Part shown: piece by piece, positions 5,509 through 14,882 of the stretch
How positions within the stretch are numbered: the stretch's first letter is position 1
Layout of the letters: every line of letters starts with the position of its first letter
Assembly: GCA_905216045.1 (NCBI GenBank)
Contig: CAJMSL010000017.1
Coordinates: 1 to 23,929 of the forward strand
Direction of reading: 5' to 3'
Source: an uncultured bacterium
Lineage (GTDB): Bacteria > Actinomycetota > Coriobacteriia > Coriobacteriales > Coriobacteriaceae
DNA: 23,929 nucleotides
Notes under the pieces: generated by a model
Seen by the model: only the letters and a program-made list of their open reading frames with translations
The model's database searches: none
Told to the model about the DNA's origin: nothing
Made by a program: the position numbers and the translations under genes

Positions 5509-8286
5509 CTACTCGCGGTGACGGGCGCGGCTGTACGGCGTATCCACCATGGGCAGATCTGGACGCAGTTTGCCGTCAAACGCGCGGTAGGCGTTCTGCA
5601 CGGCGGGCGCCGTGGGGATCGTTGCGATCTCGCCGATGCCCTTGCCGCCGTATGCCACGGGCAACAGTTCGTCCTTCTCCACGTAGATGGCGTGGATATC
5701 CGGAATCTCGGGCGCGCGGAACAGCCCGAGCGTACCGTACCTTGCCTGGGGTACGCAGTCCTTGCGCGGCCAGTCCTCGGTAAGCGCATAGCCCATCCCC
5801 ATGAGCACGCCGCCTTCGATCTGACCCTGAATGGAGATGGGATTGACCACCTTGCCGGAATCGTGCGCGGCATAGACCTCGCTCACGCGGCCGTCATCAT
5901 CCAGAATGACCACATGCGTGGCAAAGCCGTAGCAGATGTGGCTCTTGGGGTTGGGAACGTCGGCGCCCAGCTTGTCGGTCGGCTCCAGGTACACGTACCC
6001 AAACTCGCAGCCCTCGAGCGCCTTGATGGCGGCAGCGGGATCTTGAGGATGCATACCCTGGCCGGCGACGAGTTCCTGTGTGTGCAGCTGATAGGCGCGA
6101 CCGTCGTCGTACTCGATCTTGACGCCGTCGCCATGCGCGCTCACGGGAGTATCGGGTGCAGGCTTTCCGGCCTCGATGCCAAGCATGGCATCGCGCAGCA
6201 GGAAGGCAGCACCGCGCACGGCCTCGCCGGTCACGCCCGTCTGACGCGAGCCAGACGTGGTGCCGGAGTCGGGAGCGTTCTCGGTGGAGCACTCGCCATT
6301 GGCAATGTAGCTCAGCGGCAGACCGCAGGCCTCGGCAACGTCCTGCAAAAAGACCGTGTTGCAGCCCTGGCCGATGTCGGATGTGGCGGCATAGACCACG
6401 GCCACGCCGTTCTCGACGCGAATCTTGCAGCGGCCGGCATCGGGCAGGCCAACGCCCACGCCAGCGTTCTTCATGGCACAGGCGATACCGGCGTGTCCGG
6501 GATGCGCGTAGTAGGCATCCTTGACCTCGAGCAGCGTCTCCTTCAGCGCCGTGGAGCAGTCGGCAATCTGGCCGTTGGGCAAAACTTCACCCGGCTCGAT
6601 GGCGTTACGGTAGCGGATCTCCCACGGATCCAGGCCGACCTTCTCGGCCAGCAGGTCGATCAGGCTCTCGAGCGCAAACTCGGACTGGCAAACGCCAAAG
6701 CCTCGATACGCACCGGCGGGCGGGTTGTTAGTGTAGTAGCCAAAGCCGCGAATGTCGGTATTCTGGTATTTGTAGGGGCCGACGGCATGCGTGCAGGCGC
6801 GCTCGAGCACCGGGCCGCACAGCGACGCATAGGCGCCGGTGTCAAAATTGATCTCGCAATCCAGGCCGGTAAAGTTGCCCTCGGCGTCGCAGCCCAGCGT
6901 AAAGGTGCCGTCCATGGCGTGGCGCTTGGGATGGAACGCGAGCGACTCGGCGCGCGTGAGCTTGCACTTCACAGGACGCTGGAACTTATAGGCAGCGAGC
7001 GCGGCCAGGTGCTGGATGGACACGTCCTCCTTGCCGCCAAAGCCGCCGCCCACGAGCATGGTCTCGACGACCACGCGCTCGGGCTCGTTGTCCCAGCCAA
7101 ACATGTGGGCACACTCTTTGCGCGTGTCGTAGGCACCCTGATCGGTCGACTGTACCTTGACGCCGTTCTTGTACGGGTAGGCGACGGCGCACTCGGGCTC
7201 CAAAAAGGCGTGCTCGGTAAAGGGCGTGGTAAAGCGCTGCGTCACGGTGAATGCGCTCTCCGCCAGCGCCTTGGCGGCGTCGCCGCGCGTCACGTGACGG
7301 CTCTGGCATACGTTGTCCTTGAGCTCCACCGTGTTGCCAAAGGCAAAGAAGCTGTCGTGCAGGCGCGGGGCGTCGGCAGCCTTGGCCTCGGCGATGTTGC
7401 GCACGGGCTCCAGCGGCTCATAATCGATCTTTACGAGCTTCTTGGCCTTCTCGAGCGTCGTCTCGTCCTCGGCGACCACCAGCACAATGGCATCGCCCAC
7501 GCAGCGGGTGATATCGCCCTGGGCGATCATGACGTCCCAGTCCTGGATAAGGTGGCCGACCTGGTTGACTGGCACGTCCTCGGCGCGCAGAATGCCCACC
7601 ACGCCGGGCAGGGCCTCGGCCTTGGAGGTATCGATGGAGAGCACGCGGGCGCGCGGATACTTGGAGCGCACGGCGCTGGCGTAGGTCAGACCCGGCTGAT
7701 CGAGCTCGTCGATGTCGTCGGGATACTTGCCTTCGCCGAGCACCTTCTTGCGCACGTCGATACGGAAGGCGCGCTTGCCCACGCCGTAGTCGTCGCCGCG
7801 CTCCAAGTCCTCATCAATCTGCTTTTCGCCGCGGAGCACCGCTGCGGCCAGCGAGATGCCCTCGATAATCTTTTTGTAGCCGGTGCAACGGCAGACGTTG
7901 CCGCGGATGGCGTACTTGATCTGTTCCTCGGTAGGCTCGGGATCCTCGGCGATGAGCGCTGCACCCGCCATGACCATGCCGGGAATGCAAAAGCCGCACT
8001 GCACGGCGCCCACGGCGCCAAAGGCGTACACAAAGGCCTCGCGCACGTCCTCGGGCAGGCCCTCGACGGTCACGATGTTGCGACCGGCGGCAAGCGCGGT
8101 GGTCAGCACGCACGCCTTGACGGCCGCACCGTCCACGTGGATGGTGCAGGTACCGCACGCGCCCTCGGAGCAGCCGTCCTTGGCGGAATGGATATGCAGG
8201 TCGTCGCGCAGGTAGCGCAGCAACGGTTTGTTTTGGGTCGTCGTGCACTCGACGCCGTTAACGGTAAAAGTGAATTCCTGTGCCAT
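5509..8286 (-). CDS. xdh: Selenium-dependent xanthine dehydrogenase-type molybdenum hydroxylase
   Basis: A 925-residue fusion of a two-[2Fe-2S] domain and a molybdopterin domain. The plant-type cluster ligands are C39, C44, C47 and C59; the second cluster has C97, C100, C132 and C134. Molybdenum-pocket motifs are GGGFGGKE (413-420), AYRGFG (526-531), DIGQG, and GGKGIGE with the presumed catalytic Glu at 886. There is no FAD domain. The architecture and the YgfK/SsnA neighbours match the selenium-dependent xanthine dehydrogenase / XdhD group, whose hydroxylases need a labile selenium on the Mo cofactor. The likely reaction is hydroxylation of a purine such as hypoxanthine or xanthine, or the reverse reduction of urate. 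Start ATG at 8286 with GAAGGGA upstream; it is the last gene of the operon, 12 nt after the ferredoxin gene. The exact substrate is not determined by sequence. Confidence 0.88.
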   Translation of the reverse strand: MAQEFTFTVNGVECTTTQNKPLLRYLRDDLHIHSAKDGCSEGACGTCTIHVDGAAVKACVLTTALAAGRNIVTVEGLPEDVREAFVYAFGAVGAVQCGFCIPGMVMAGAALIAEDPEPTEEQIKYAIRGNVCRCTGYKKIIEGISLAAAVLRGEKQIDEDLERGDDYGVGKRAFRIDVRKKVLGEGKYPDDIDELDQPGLTYASAVRSKYPRARVLSIDTSKAEALPGVVGILRAEDVPVNQVGHLIQDWDVMIAQGDITRCVGDAIVLVVAEDETTLEKAKKLVKIDYEPLEPVRNIAEAKAADAPRLHDSFFAFGNTVELKDNVCQSRHVTRGDAAKALAESAFTVTQRFTTPFTEHAFLEPECAVAYPYKNGVKVQSTDQGAYDTRKECAHMFGWDNEPERVVVETMLVGGGFGGKEDVSIQHLAALAAYKFQRPVKCKLTRAESLAFHPKRHAMDGTFTLGCDAEGNFTGLDCEINFDTGAYASLCGPVLERACTHAVGPYKYQNTDIRGFGYYTNNPPAGAYRGFGVCQSEFALESLIDLLAEKVGLDPWEIRYRNAIEPGEVLPNGQIADCSTALKETLLEVKDAYYAHPGHAGIACAMKNAGVGVGLPDAGRCKIRVENGVAVVYAATSDIGQGCNTVFLQDVAEACGLPLSYIANGECSTENAPDSGTTSGSRQTGVTGEAVRGAAFLLRDAMLGIEAGKPAPDTPVSAHGDGVKIEYDDGRAYQLHTQELVAGQGMHPQDPAAAIKALEGCEFGYVYLEPTDKLGADVPNPKSHICYGFATHVVILDDDGRVSEVYAAHDSGKVVNPISIQGQIEGGVLMGMGYALTEDWPRKDCVPQARYGTLGLFRAPEIPDIHAIYVEKDELLPVAYGGKGIGEIATIPTAPAVQNAYRAFDGKLRPDLPMVDTPYSRARHRE

Positions 8287-8298
8287 GGTGATTCCCTT

Positions 8299-8778
8299 CT
8301 ACACGCCGGCGGCAATGCCGGTGCGGTCGTGGATGGCGCCATGCGGGCAGACGACGGCGCACATGCCGCACGACAGGCAGTCCGCGCCGTCGATATGGGC
8401 GCAGTTGTCCTCGATGCGGATAGCGCCGGCAGGGCACTTTTTGGCGCACATGCCGCAACCGATGCAGCTGGTGTCGCAGATCTTGCGGGCGATGGCGCCC
8501 TTATCGGTGTTGTTGCAGCGCACCAGGATGTTCTGGTAGCCGGGAACGAAGGCAATCACGCGCTGAGGGCACGCCATGCCGCACAGGCCACAGCCCGTGC
8601 ACTTGGAGCGATCCACGCGGGCGATGCCATCGACCAGCGCAATGGCGCCGTGGGGGCAGGCCGTGACGCAGGCGCCACAGCCAATGCAGCCTTCGCTGCA
8701 GTGGGCGTCGCCGCCTGCGGAGGCGCAACCGCTTCCGCAGGCAACGTAGGCCACGTTATGTTGAATGGATTTGGCCAT
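8299..8778 (-). CDS. Polyferredoxin with four [4Fe-4S] motifs (RnfB-like)
   Basis: A 159-residue protein built almost entirely of [4Fe-4S] repeats: CIGCGACVTACP, CTGCGLCGMACP, CIGCGMCAKKCP and CLSCGMCAVVCP, with additional cysteines near the N-terminus (CGSGC, HCSEGC). It resembles the C-terminal half of RnfB and YgfS-type ferredoxins. It lies between the YgfK-like gene (11 nt gap) and the hydroxylase gene (12 nt gap), so it is probably translated from the same mRNA. I infer that it carries electrons between the molybdenum hydroxylase and the YgfK flavoprotein or a cellular ferredoxin pool. Start ATG at 8778; its weak ribosome site AGGCGAG overlaps the stop of the upstream gene, suggesting coupling. 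Confidence 0.85.
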   Translation of the reverse strand: MAKSIQHNVAYVACGSGCASAGGDAHCSEGCIGCGACVTACPHGAIALVDGIARVDRSKCTGCGLCGMACPQRVIAFVPGYQNILVRCNNTDKGAIARKICDTSCIGCGMCAKKCPAGAIRIEDNCAHIDGADCLSCGMCAVVCPHGAIHDRTGIAAGV

Positions 8779-8789
8779 AAGAGACTCGC

Positions 8790-11789
8790 CTATTTCTTAA
8801 GAAGGTACGAATAGTTGTCGCGCACGGCCTTGATGGTCAGGCGGACGGCCTCGGGCAGACCGGTGTTGACGGCATCGACCGAGACGGTGCGGACCGTGCC
8901 GGCAACGCGGACCTTAAAGTGATCCTCGTCCACGGCCAGGAAGCCCTCGTTCTCGGAGTTCTCCATGTCCTGCTCGCTCCAGAACAGGGTGAGCTTGTCC
9001 TTGTAGGGACGACCCTCCTGGTAGGGGCAGAACACGGCGCAGTTGCCGCACTCGTTGCACATGCCGTCGACATGTACCACCTGATGCTTGGCCAGGCCCG
9101 GCACCTTAATGGCAACGTTGGCGCGGTTGGGGCACACGTCGCAGCAGACCTCGCACACCGAGCCGCAGCCCAGGCAGCGGGTCTTGGTGCAGTTGCGCTT
9201 GTCACGGCAGAGCGTACCCTTGCGCTCGTAGCAGGTGTCCTCGCGACCGGCCTGAGCATTCTGGTCGGCGTACTTGTTAAAGTCCACGCCGGCAATGGCA
9301 CGGGCAACCTCGGCGGCGTCGGCGATAGCCTCGACCACGGTAGCCGGACCGCGGCGGCAGTCGCCCGCAGCCCAGACGCCCTCGACGCCGGTGGAGGTGG
9401 CGGCAAGGCGGCCGCGACGGTCATGTTCAACGCCCGCGGCGTCGTACAGGCTGGCATCGATGCCCTCGCCCACGGCGCAGATCACCGTGGTGGCGGGAAG
9501 CTCGCCGGTCTCGCCCGTGGCGACGGGGCTGCGACGGCCGCTTGCATCCGGCTCGCCAAGCTCCATAACGTCGCAGGTCAGCACGGCGCCGTTAAGTGCC
9601 TTGGGGGCCAGCAGCTCGCAGAACTCAACACCGTCGGCAAGAGCAAGATCAAGCTCTTCCTCGTCGGCGGGCATCTGCTTCTTGGTGCGGCGATACACCA
9701 GGCGCACGTTCTTCACACCAGCCAGGCGCTTGGCCACGCGGGCCGCGTCCATGGCGGTGTTGCCAGCGCCGATGACCACGACGTCCTCGCCCAGCTCGAG
9801 CTTCTCGCCCTTCTTGGCGGTCTCGAGGAACTCCAGCACGTCGAGCTCGGCACCCTCGCCCAAGCCCGCAGAGCCGGGCATCCAGGCACCGGTGGCCACG
9901 ACCACGTCGGTAAAGCCCTGGGCCTTGAGCTCTTCAATGGAATCCACGCGAGCGTTGAGCTGCACCTTGGCGCCAAAGGCCAGGCAGAGCTCGGCATCGT
10001 GGGAGATATCGTCGCTCGCGATACGGAACTCGGGGATCACGTGACGGACCACGCCGCCGAGCGAATCGCGGGCCTCAAAGATGGTGACGGGCACGCCGGC
10101 GCGCGTCAGGAAGAACGCCGTCGCCAGACCGGCCGGGCCGCCGCCGATAACGGCAACGTTGCGCTCGCCGTCGTTGGCGATAGCCTGGGCACGAAGCTTG
10201 GGCAGCACGGCGGTCATGGCCTCGCGGGCGGCCTTGAGCTTGCTGGCGCGAATCTGGGCGCCCTCGGGCTCGTAGAATGCGCGCTCGCAGGCACGGCCGC
10301 AGGGATGTGGGCAGATGGTGCCGGTAATGAACGGCAGGGCGTTGCGCTCGATGATAATGTTGAGTGCGTCTTCGTAGCGGCCCTCGTCAACAGCCGCCAG
10401 GTAGGCGGGAATATCCTGCTGGATGGGGCAGCTCGTGCGGCACGGCGTGGTAAAGCAGTCGGAAAGCGGGCTCTTGCCGGCGACCTTACGGTCGGGCAGC
10501 GGGCGCAGCGGCTTCTTGTAGAGCGGGTTGGTGAGCGAGTCGGTCTGGATCGCGGTCACGGCCTCGAGCGAGACGCCCGCGAACGGCTTGCCATCCAGGT
10601 CGGTAAACTCGCCAGCCATCTGGCTAAAGCGCTCGTAACCGCCGGGCTTGAGCACGGCGGTCGCCAGGGTAACGGGCCAAATGCCGGCATCGTACAGGGC
10701 GCGGATGTTGTAGACCGTGGCACCGCCAGAGTAGCTGATGCGTAGCTTGCCATCGAACTGCTCAGTAATGCGGCGGGCAGCCTCGATGGTCAGCGAGAAC
10801 AGCGAACGGCCGGACATGTACATCTCGGTGGAGGGCAGCTCGTTTCTCGTCACATCGACGGGGAACGTGTTGGTGAGCTTGACGCCAAACTCCAGGCCGC
10901 GCTCGGCGCACAGGGCAATCAGGCGCTCGAACATGGGCACGGCGTCGGCCCACTGCAGATCCTCGCGGAAGTGCGTGTCATCGAAGACGATGTAGTCAAA
11001 GCCCAGCTCGTTGAGGCGCTGGCGGGCAAACTCATAGCCCAGCAGCGTGGGGTTGCACTTGATGTAGGTGTTGAGGCCCTTCTCGGTGATCAGATAGGTC
11101 GCGATGCGCTCGATCTCGGCCGGCGGGCAGCCATGCAGCGTGGACTCGGTGATGGAGTTGGAGACGCGCGCCGGGATGGACTCGACAAATGCGGCGTCGA
11201 CATGCTCAAACTTGTCCAGGTTAGCGAGCGCCCATGCGCGGCACTCGTTCCAGACGTCGGAGCCGCTGGCGTCCTTCATACCCTCGATGTAGGCGTCGAC
11301 CTTGGGGCTCTTGATGCCCTCCAGGTCATAACCCACGGACATGTTGAAGACAAAACCGTCCGGGCTTCCCAGGCCGTACTCGCGAGCGATGAGGTGGCAG
11401 GCGAACCATGCCTTCACGTACTCGGCAAAGGCCTGCGGAACCTCGAGCTCGGTCGACCACTCACAGTTGTAGCACTCGTCCTGCGCCACGATGCAGGGCT
11501 TGTTCACACACTTGGAGAGCTCCTCGCCGTCCATAACCTGGACGGTCTTGAGCTCAAAGAAGCGGGAACCGGCCACGTAGGATGCCACGATGTTTTGGGC
11601 AAGCTGCGTATTGGGGCCGGCGGCCGGGCCAAACGGAGTCTCGATGCGCTCGTCAAAAATGGGAAGCGCGCCCTCCTGGTTGGTCGTGACCATCTTGCGC
11701 ACGCCAAAGATGGCGTCCTGGGTCTTGTGCTCCTCGATGATCCAGTTCATCAGCTGCGAAAACGGGATCGGCCTCATGATGTCGCTCAT
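8790..11789 (-). CDS. ygfK: YgfK-type FAD/Fe-S oxidoreductase (putative selenate reductase subunit)
   Basis: A 999-residue multidomain protein, close to the roughly 1,030 residues of E. coli YgfK. Residues 1-430 form a dihydropyrimidine-dehydrogenase-like (DHOD) barrel. Residues 440-520 have the GltD-type Fe-S region (C445, C450, C454, C493, C497, C501). An FAD motif GGGPAG lies at 549-554 and an NAD(P) motif GAGNTA at 674-679. The C-terminus (855-925) carries two ferredoxin-like clusters (C872..C886 and C911-C914-C917-C921). The start is ATG at 11789 with AGAGAGGAG before it; the longer open frame upstream is non-coding leader. In this family it is always linked to ssnA and a selenium-dependent molybdenum hydroxylase. 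It could serve as the missing flavin partner of the hydroxylase. 'Selenate reductase' is the historical family name and need not be its role here. Confidence 0.88.
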   Translation of the reverse strand: MSDIMRPIPFSQLMNWIIEEHKTQDAIFGVRKMVTTNQEGALPIFDERIETPFGPAAGPNTQLAQNIVASYVAGSRFFELKTVQVMDGEELSKCVNKPCIVAQDECYNCEWSTELEVPQAFAEYVKAWFACHLIAREYGLGSPDGFVFNMSVGYDLEGIKSPKVDAYIEGMKDASGSDVWNECRAWALANLDKFEHVDAAFVESIPARVSNSITESTLHGCPPAEIERIATYLITEKGLNTYIKCNPTLLGYEFARQRLNELGFDYIVFDDTHFREDLQWADAVPMFERLIALCAERGLEFGVKLTNTFPVDVTRNELPSTEMYMSGRSLFSLTIEAARRITEQFDGKLRISYSGGATVYNIRALYDAGIWPVTLATAVLKPGGYERFSQMAGEFTDLDGKPFAGVSLEAVTAIQTDSLTNPLYKKPLRPLPDRKVAGKSPLSDCFTTPCRTSCPIQQDIPAYLAAVDEGRYEDALNIIIERNALPFITGTICPHPCGRACERAFYEPEGAQIRASKLKAAREAMTAVLPKLRAQAIANDGERNVAVIGGGPAGLATAFFLTRAGVPVTIFEARDSLGGVVRHVIPEFRIASDDISHDAELCLAFGAKVQLNARVDSIEELKAQGFTDVVVATGAWMPGSAGLGEGAELDVLEFLETAKKGEKLELGEDVVVIGAGNTAMDAARVAKRLAGVKNVRLVYRRTKKQMPADEEELDLALADGVEFCELLAPKALNGAVLTCDVMELGEPDASGRRSPVATGETGELPATTVICAVGEGIDASLYDAAGVEHDRRGRLAATSTGVEGVWAAGDCRRGPATVVEAIADAAEVARAIAGVDFNKYADQNAQAGREDTCYERKGTLCRDKRNCTKTRCLGCGSVCEVCCDVCPNRANVAIKVPGLAKHQVVHVDGMCNECGNCAVFCPYQEGRPYKDKLTLFWSEQDMENSENEGFLAVDEDHFKVRVAGTVRTVSVDAVNTGLPEAVRLTIKAVRDNYSYLLKK

Positions 11790-11847
11790 AATGAGCTCCT
11801 CTCTGTAACGCCCGGCGAGACCGCGCGGCGGGCGCAAATACGGTGTA

Positions 11848-11923
11848 GCGCTAGCACAGCGCCGGCGACCCCGCGGAGGTCGCCTATACGCGCGTCGGAT
11901 GCGGCGAAACATCCGACGCGCGT
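11848..11923 (-). promoter_or_regulatory. Three stacked stem-loops between ssnA and ygfK
   Basis: Three perfect hairpins lie in tandem: GCGCT/AGCGC (11848-11862), GGCGACC/GGTCGCC (11864-11884), and a 13-bp stem ACGCGCGTCGGAT with a 10-nt loop (11888-11923). None is followed by a U-run. They sit in the 148-nt gap inside the operon, so roles as mRNA stabilisers, processing sites or partial attenuators are possible. Confidence 0.55.
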
Positions 11924-11937
11924 GAATCTACTTGTTA

Positions 11938-13293
11938 TTAGTAGGTGCGATCGTTGAGCGTGCTCCAGAGCTTCTTGGACTCAGCCATGGTCCACGCGTT
12001 GATCTTGTCCTCATCAATCCCAACGAACTCGCGATCCTTGTACAGGACGCGGCCGTTGATGATGGTGGTGCGGCAGTTTTTGCCCATCATGCCAAAGAGC
12101 ATGTGGCCGTCGATGTTCTCCTCGCTCAGCGGCGTAAAGGGCTTGTAGTCCATGACGATGACGTCGGCGGCAGCGCCGGCCTCGAGCACACCGAGCTTGC
12201 GATCGAAGTACTTGCTCGCCATCTTGGCGTTGTTCTCGAACAGCATGGTCATGGCCTCGCACCAGCCCACGTTGGGCATGGCGGCGTTGTGGCGCTGAAT
12301 GATCAGGAAGACCTTAAGGCTCTCGAGCATATCGTGGGTGTAGGCGTCGGTACCCATGCACACAGGAATGCCGCGGCGGAAGAATTCGAGCACGGGGGCG
12401 CAGCCCACGGCGTTGCCCATATTGGATTCGGGGTTGTTGACGAGCCAGGTGCCGGACTCCTTGACGATATCCATCTCGGCAGGCGTCACGTGGATGCAGT
12501 GGCCCAGCATGGTGTCGGGACCCAGCAGGTTGTGCTGCAGCAGGCGCTCGACGGGGCTGATGCCGCCGCGGTTGAGGCGGGAATCCCACACGTCGTTCAT
12601 GCCCTCGCACACGTGGATGTGGAAGCCGGTCAGACCGTTGTTGGCCTCGGCCATCTTGTCCATGGTCTCGTCCGAAAGCGTAAAGGTGGCGTGACCGCCA
12701 AACATGGCGGCGATCATGTGGTTATCGTTATCGCGACGCTCCTTGGCGGCCCACTGGGCAAACTCGGCGTTCTCGGCAATGGCCTGGTCGCATTTTTCCT
12801 GGCCGCGGCGATCAGAGACCTCGTAGCACAGGCACGAACGCATGCCCAGCTCCTGAGCTGCGTCCTTAATGGTGAAGAGGCTTCCCGGGATCTCGCAGAA
12901 GCTCGCATGGTGATCGAAGATCGTGGTGACGCCATCGCGGATGGAGTCAAGAATCGTGGCGTAGGCGCTGGCCTTGGTGCCGTCGAGCGTCAGGTTGTCG
13001 TCGATCTTCCACCACTGCTGCTCAAGATTCTCCAGGAAGTTGGTGGGGTTGCAGCCCTTAATGGCAAGGCCGCGGGCCAGACCCGAGTAGATGTGGGTGT
13101 GGCAGTTGATGAGTCCGGGCATGATGAGGTTGCCCTGGGCGTCGACGTACTCGGCATCCGGGTACTTGGCCTTGAGCTCGCACTCGGGGCCCACTTCGAC
13201 GATCGTATCTCCGTCAATGGCGACCGCACCGTTTGGAATGAACGGGGTCTGAGCGTTGCGAGTAAAGACGGAACCGTTAGCGACCAGAAGCAT
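11938..13293 (-). CDS. ssnA: SsnA-type aminohydrolase (amidohydrolase superfamily)
   Basis: A 451-residue metal-dependent hydrolase of the guanine deaminase / chlorohydrolase branch. Metal ligands are visible: H65-T-H67 in LINCHTHIYSG, H225-I-H227-V-C-E230 and D316 in GTDAYTHD, with a further His in HCIHVT (265-268). E. coli SsnA is about 442 residues. In this genomic setting the likely job is hydrolytic deamination or ring opening of a purine-derived compound, though the family's substrate has long been described as unknown. I chose ATG 13293 over 13311 because AAGGGAG lies 5 nt before it. The upstream gap to the permease (194 nt) and the downstream gap to ygfK (148 nt) both hold strong stem-loops. 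Confidence 0.88.
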   Translation of the reverse strand: MLLVANGSVFTRNAQTPFIPNGAVAIDGDTIVEVGPECELKAKYPDAEYVDAQGNLIMPGLINCHTHIYSGLARGLAIKGCNPTNFLENLEQQWWKIDDNLTLDGTKASAYATILDSIRDGVTTIFDHHASFCEIPGSLFTIKDAAQELGMRSCLCYEVSDRRGQEKCDQAIAENAEFAQWAAKERRDNDNHMIAAMFGGHATFTLSDETMDKMAEANNGLTGFHIHVCEGMNDVWDSRLNRGGISPVERLLQHNLLGPDTMLGHCIHVTPAEMDIVKESGTWLVNNPESNMGNAVGCAPVLEFFRRGIPVCMGTDAYTHDMLESLKVFLIIQRHNAAMPNVGWCEAMTMLFENNAKMASKYFDRKLGVLEAGAAADVIVMDYKPFTPLSEENIDGHMLFGMMGKNCRTTIINGRVLYKDREFVGIDEDKINAWTMAESKKLWSTLNDRTY

Positions 13294-13399
13294 AAATGCT
13301 CCCTTCAACATCAGGGGCGGGGTTTGACACCTCTGACATAGCGGAGTGCGAAGCGCCGGCCTACACCGGAAACGGGCCCTCTCCCGTCAACGCTTCACC

Positions 13400-13470
13400 A
13401 AAGGGGAAACCCTTTGAAGTGCGGCTTGGCGCCGCATGACGTCGGCGGACGAGGCGATGCGTCCGCCGAC
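13400..13470 (-). promoter_or_regulatory. Stem-loops between the permease gene and ssnA
   Basis: The gap contains AAAGGG/CCCTTT with a GAAA-type loop (13400-13415), GCGGC/GCCGC (13421-13435), and an 11-bp stem GTCGGCGGACG with an 8-nt loop (13441-13470). No U-run follows. The layout repeats what is seen between ssnA and ygfK, which suggests a common role in differential expression of the operon. Confidence 0.5.
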
Positions 13471-13487
13471 GAATAGCACCGAATTGG

Positions 13488-14882
13488 TTACTTCTTGCTC
13501 TCGGGCAAGACCAGATCCACGGCAGCGTCCTTGGCAGCATCGATGTGCTGAGCCACGACCGGCGTCTGCGGAAGAATCAGGTTAAGGACAATGGCCATGA
13601 TGGCGGTGGGGGTTACAGCATTGGAGCCGATGACGGTGGACACCCAGGTGGGCATACCCTCACCGGCAAGGCAACCGCTTGCCATCCAGATACCCAGGCC
13701 AAAGACGACGGAGGTACCGACGATGGTGGTAGTGCGCTGCGTGAGGCCCTCGCGGGTGAACATGCGCACGCCGTTCATGGTGATGGTGCCAAAGACGCCG
13801 ACGGTCGCGCCGCCGATGACGGGCTGCGGGATAGCGGAAAGGACGGCAGAGAGCTGCGGGAACAGACCGGCGATGGCAAAGACGGCCGCGATGATCACAA
13901 AGACCCACTTGTTGACGACCTTGTTGGAGCAGATGATGCCCACGTTCTGGCCAAGGGCGCTGGTGGGAAGACCGCCCAGCAGGCCGCCGACCATAGAGGT
14001 GAGGCCCTGGGACACGATAGCGCCGGAGAGCTCGCGCTCGGTGGGCATACGGTCGATGGAGCCCAGGCAGGCGGCGGAGACGTCACCGATAACCTGAATA
14101 GCAACCATGGGGAACACGACGGCGAGGGTAATGCAGACCTCGGGATCAAACTCGAGCGCGTAGGGCATGAGCTTGGGAAGGGCGAAGACCTGAGCGGTGG
14201 CGACGCTGGAGAAGTCGATCATGCCAAAGGGAATGGAGACGATCATGCCGACGATCATGCCAAAGAACACGGATCCCAGCTTGAGCGTGCCCTTGCCAAA
14301 GTTGGCGAGCGCAAAGACCACGGCGAAGGTGATAAGAGCGACACACCAGGCCTGCGGGGTGCCCCACAGCGGCGTACCCATACCGCCGGCCATATACTTG
14401 ACGGCCGTGGGATACAGCGAAACGCCGATGGAGAAGATGACCGTACCGGTCACGACGGGCGGGAACAGCCACTTGATCTTGCTGTAGGCCAGACCAAAGA
14501 GGACTGCGACGGCGCCGCCGACGATCTCGCCGCCCAGCAGCGCACCAAAGCTAAAGCCCGAGGCACCCATGGCCTGCAGGGCCGGCAGGAACGCGAACGA
14601 AACGCCCATGACGATGGGCAGGCCGCCGCCGATGCGACGGAAGGGAGCGAAGGCCTGAAGGGCCGTATCGATCGCCGAAAGAATGAGCGCGACTTGGATG
14701 ATGTCGGTGCTCTGCTGGCTATTAAAGCCGTAGACGCCGGCCATGATGACAGCCGGGGTGATGATACCGGCAAACGAAGCCAGTACGTGCTGAAGGGCAC
14801 ACGGGATCATTTCCTTAACGGGAGGCATGCCTTCACGAGTGAACAGGGCTTCAGTGCCGTTCGTAACCGTCTCCTGGGTCAT
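13488..14882 (-). CDS. NCS2-family xanthine/uracil/urate permease
   Basis: A 464-residue integral membrane protein with about 12-14 hydrophobic segments, the normal size for nucleobase:cation symporter-2 proteins. Family landmarks are the N-terminal ALQHVLASFAGIITP, the helix PPVVTGTVIFSIGVSLYP, and the signature region SALGQNVGIICSNKV. In many members the corresponding motif reads QNxGxxxxT; here the Thr position is Asn. XanQ, UacT and PbuX belong to this family, and being first in an operon with purine hydroxylase genes points to xanthine or urate uptake; the precise substrate is uncertain. I chose ATG 14882, since the upstream residues of the longer frame have no membrane or family character. 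Confidence 0.88.
   Translation of the reverse strand: MTQETVTNGTEALFTREGMPPVKEMIPCALQHVLASFAGIITPAVIMAGVYGFNSQQSTDIIQVALILSAIDTALQAFAPFRRIGGGLPIVMGVSFAFLPALQAMGASGFSFGALLGGEIVGGAVAVLFGLAYSKIKWLFPPVVTGTVIFSIGVSLYPTAVKYMAGGMGTPLWGTPQAWCVALITFAVVFALANFGKGTLKLGSVFFGMIVGMIVSIPFGMIDFSSVATAQVFALPKLMPYALEFDPEVCITLAVVFPMVAIQVIGDVSAACLGSIDRMPTERELSGAIVSQGLTSMVGGLLGGLPTSALGQNVGIICSNKVVNKWVFVIIAAVFAIAGLFPQLSAVLSAIPQPVIGGATVGVFGTITMNGVRMFTREGLTQRTTTIVGTSVVFGLGIWMASGCLAGEGMPTWVSTVIGSNAVTPTAIMAIVLNLILPQTPVVAQHIDAAKDAAVDLVLPESKK

Noticed and set aside
5518..8814. Very long plus-strand open frame (over 1,000 codons) opposite the hydroxylase gene
   Set aside because: It is antisense to clearly recognisable Fe-S and molybdenum enzyme genes. 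Its predicted protein is a low-complexity mix of Ala, Gly, Leu and His typical of the mirror frame of G+C-rich genes.
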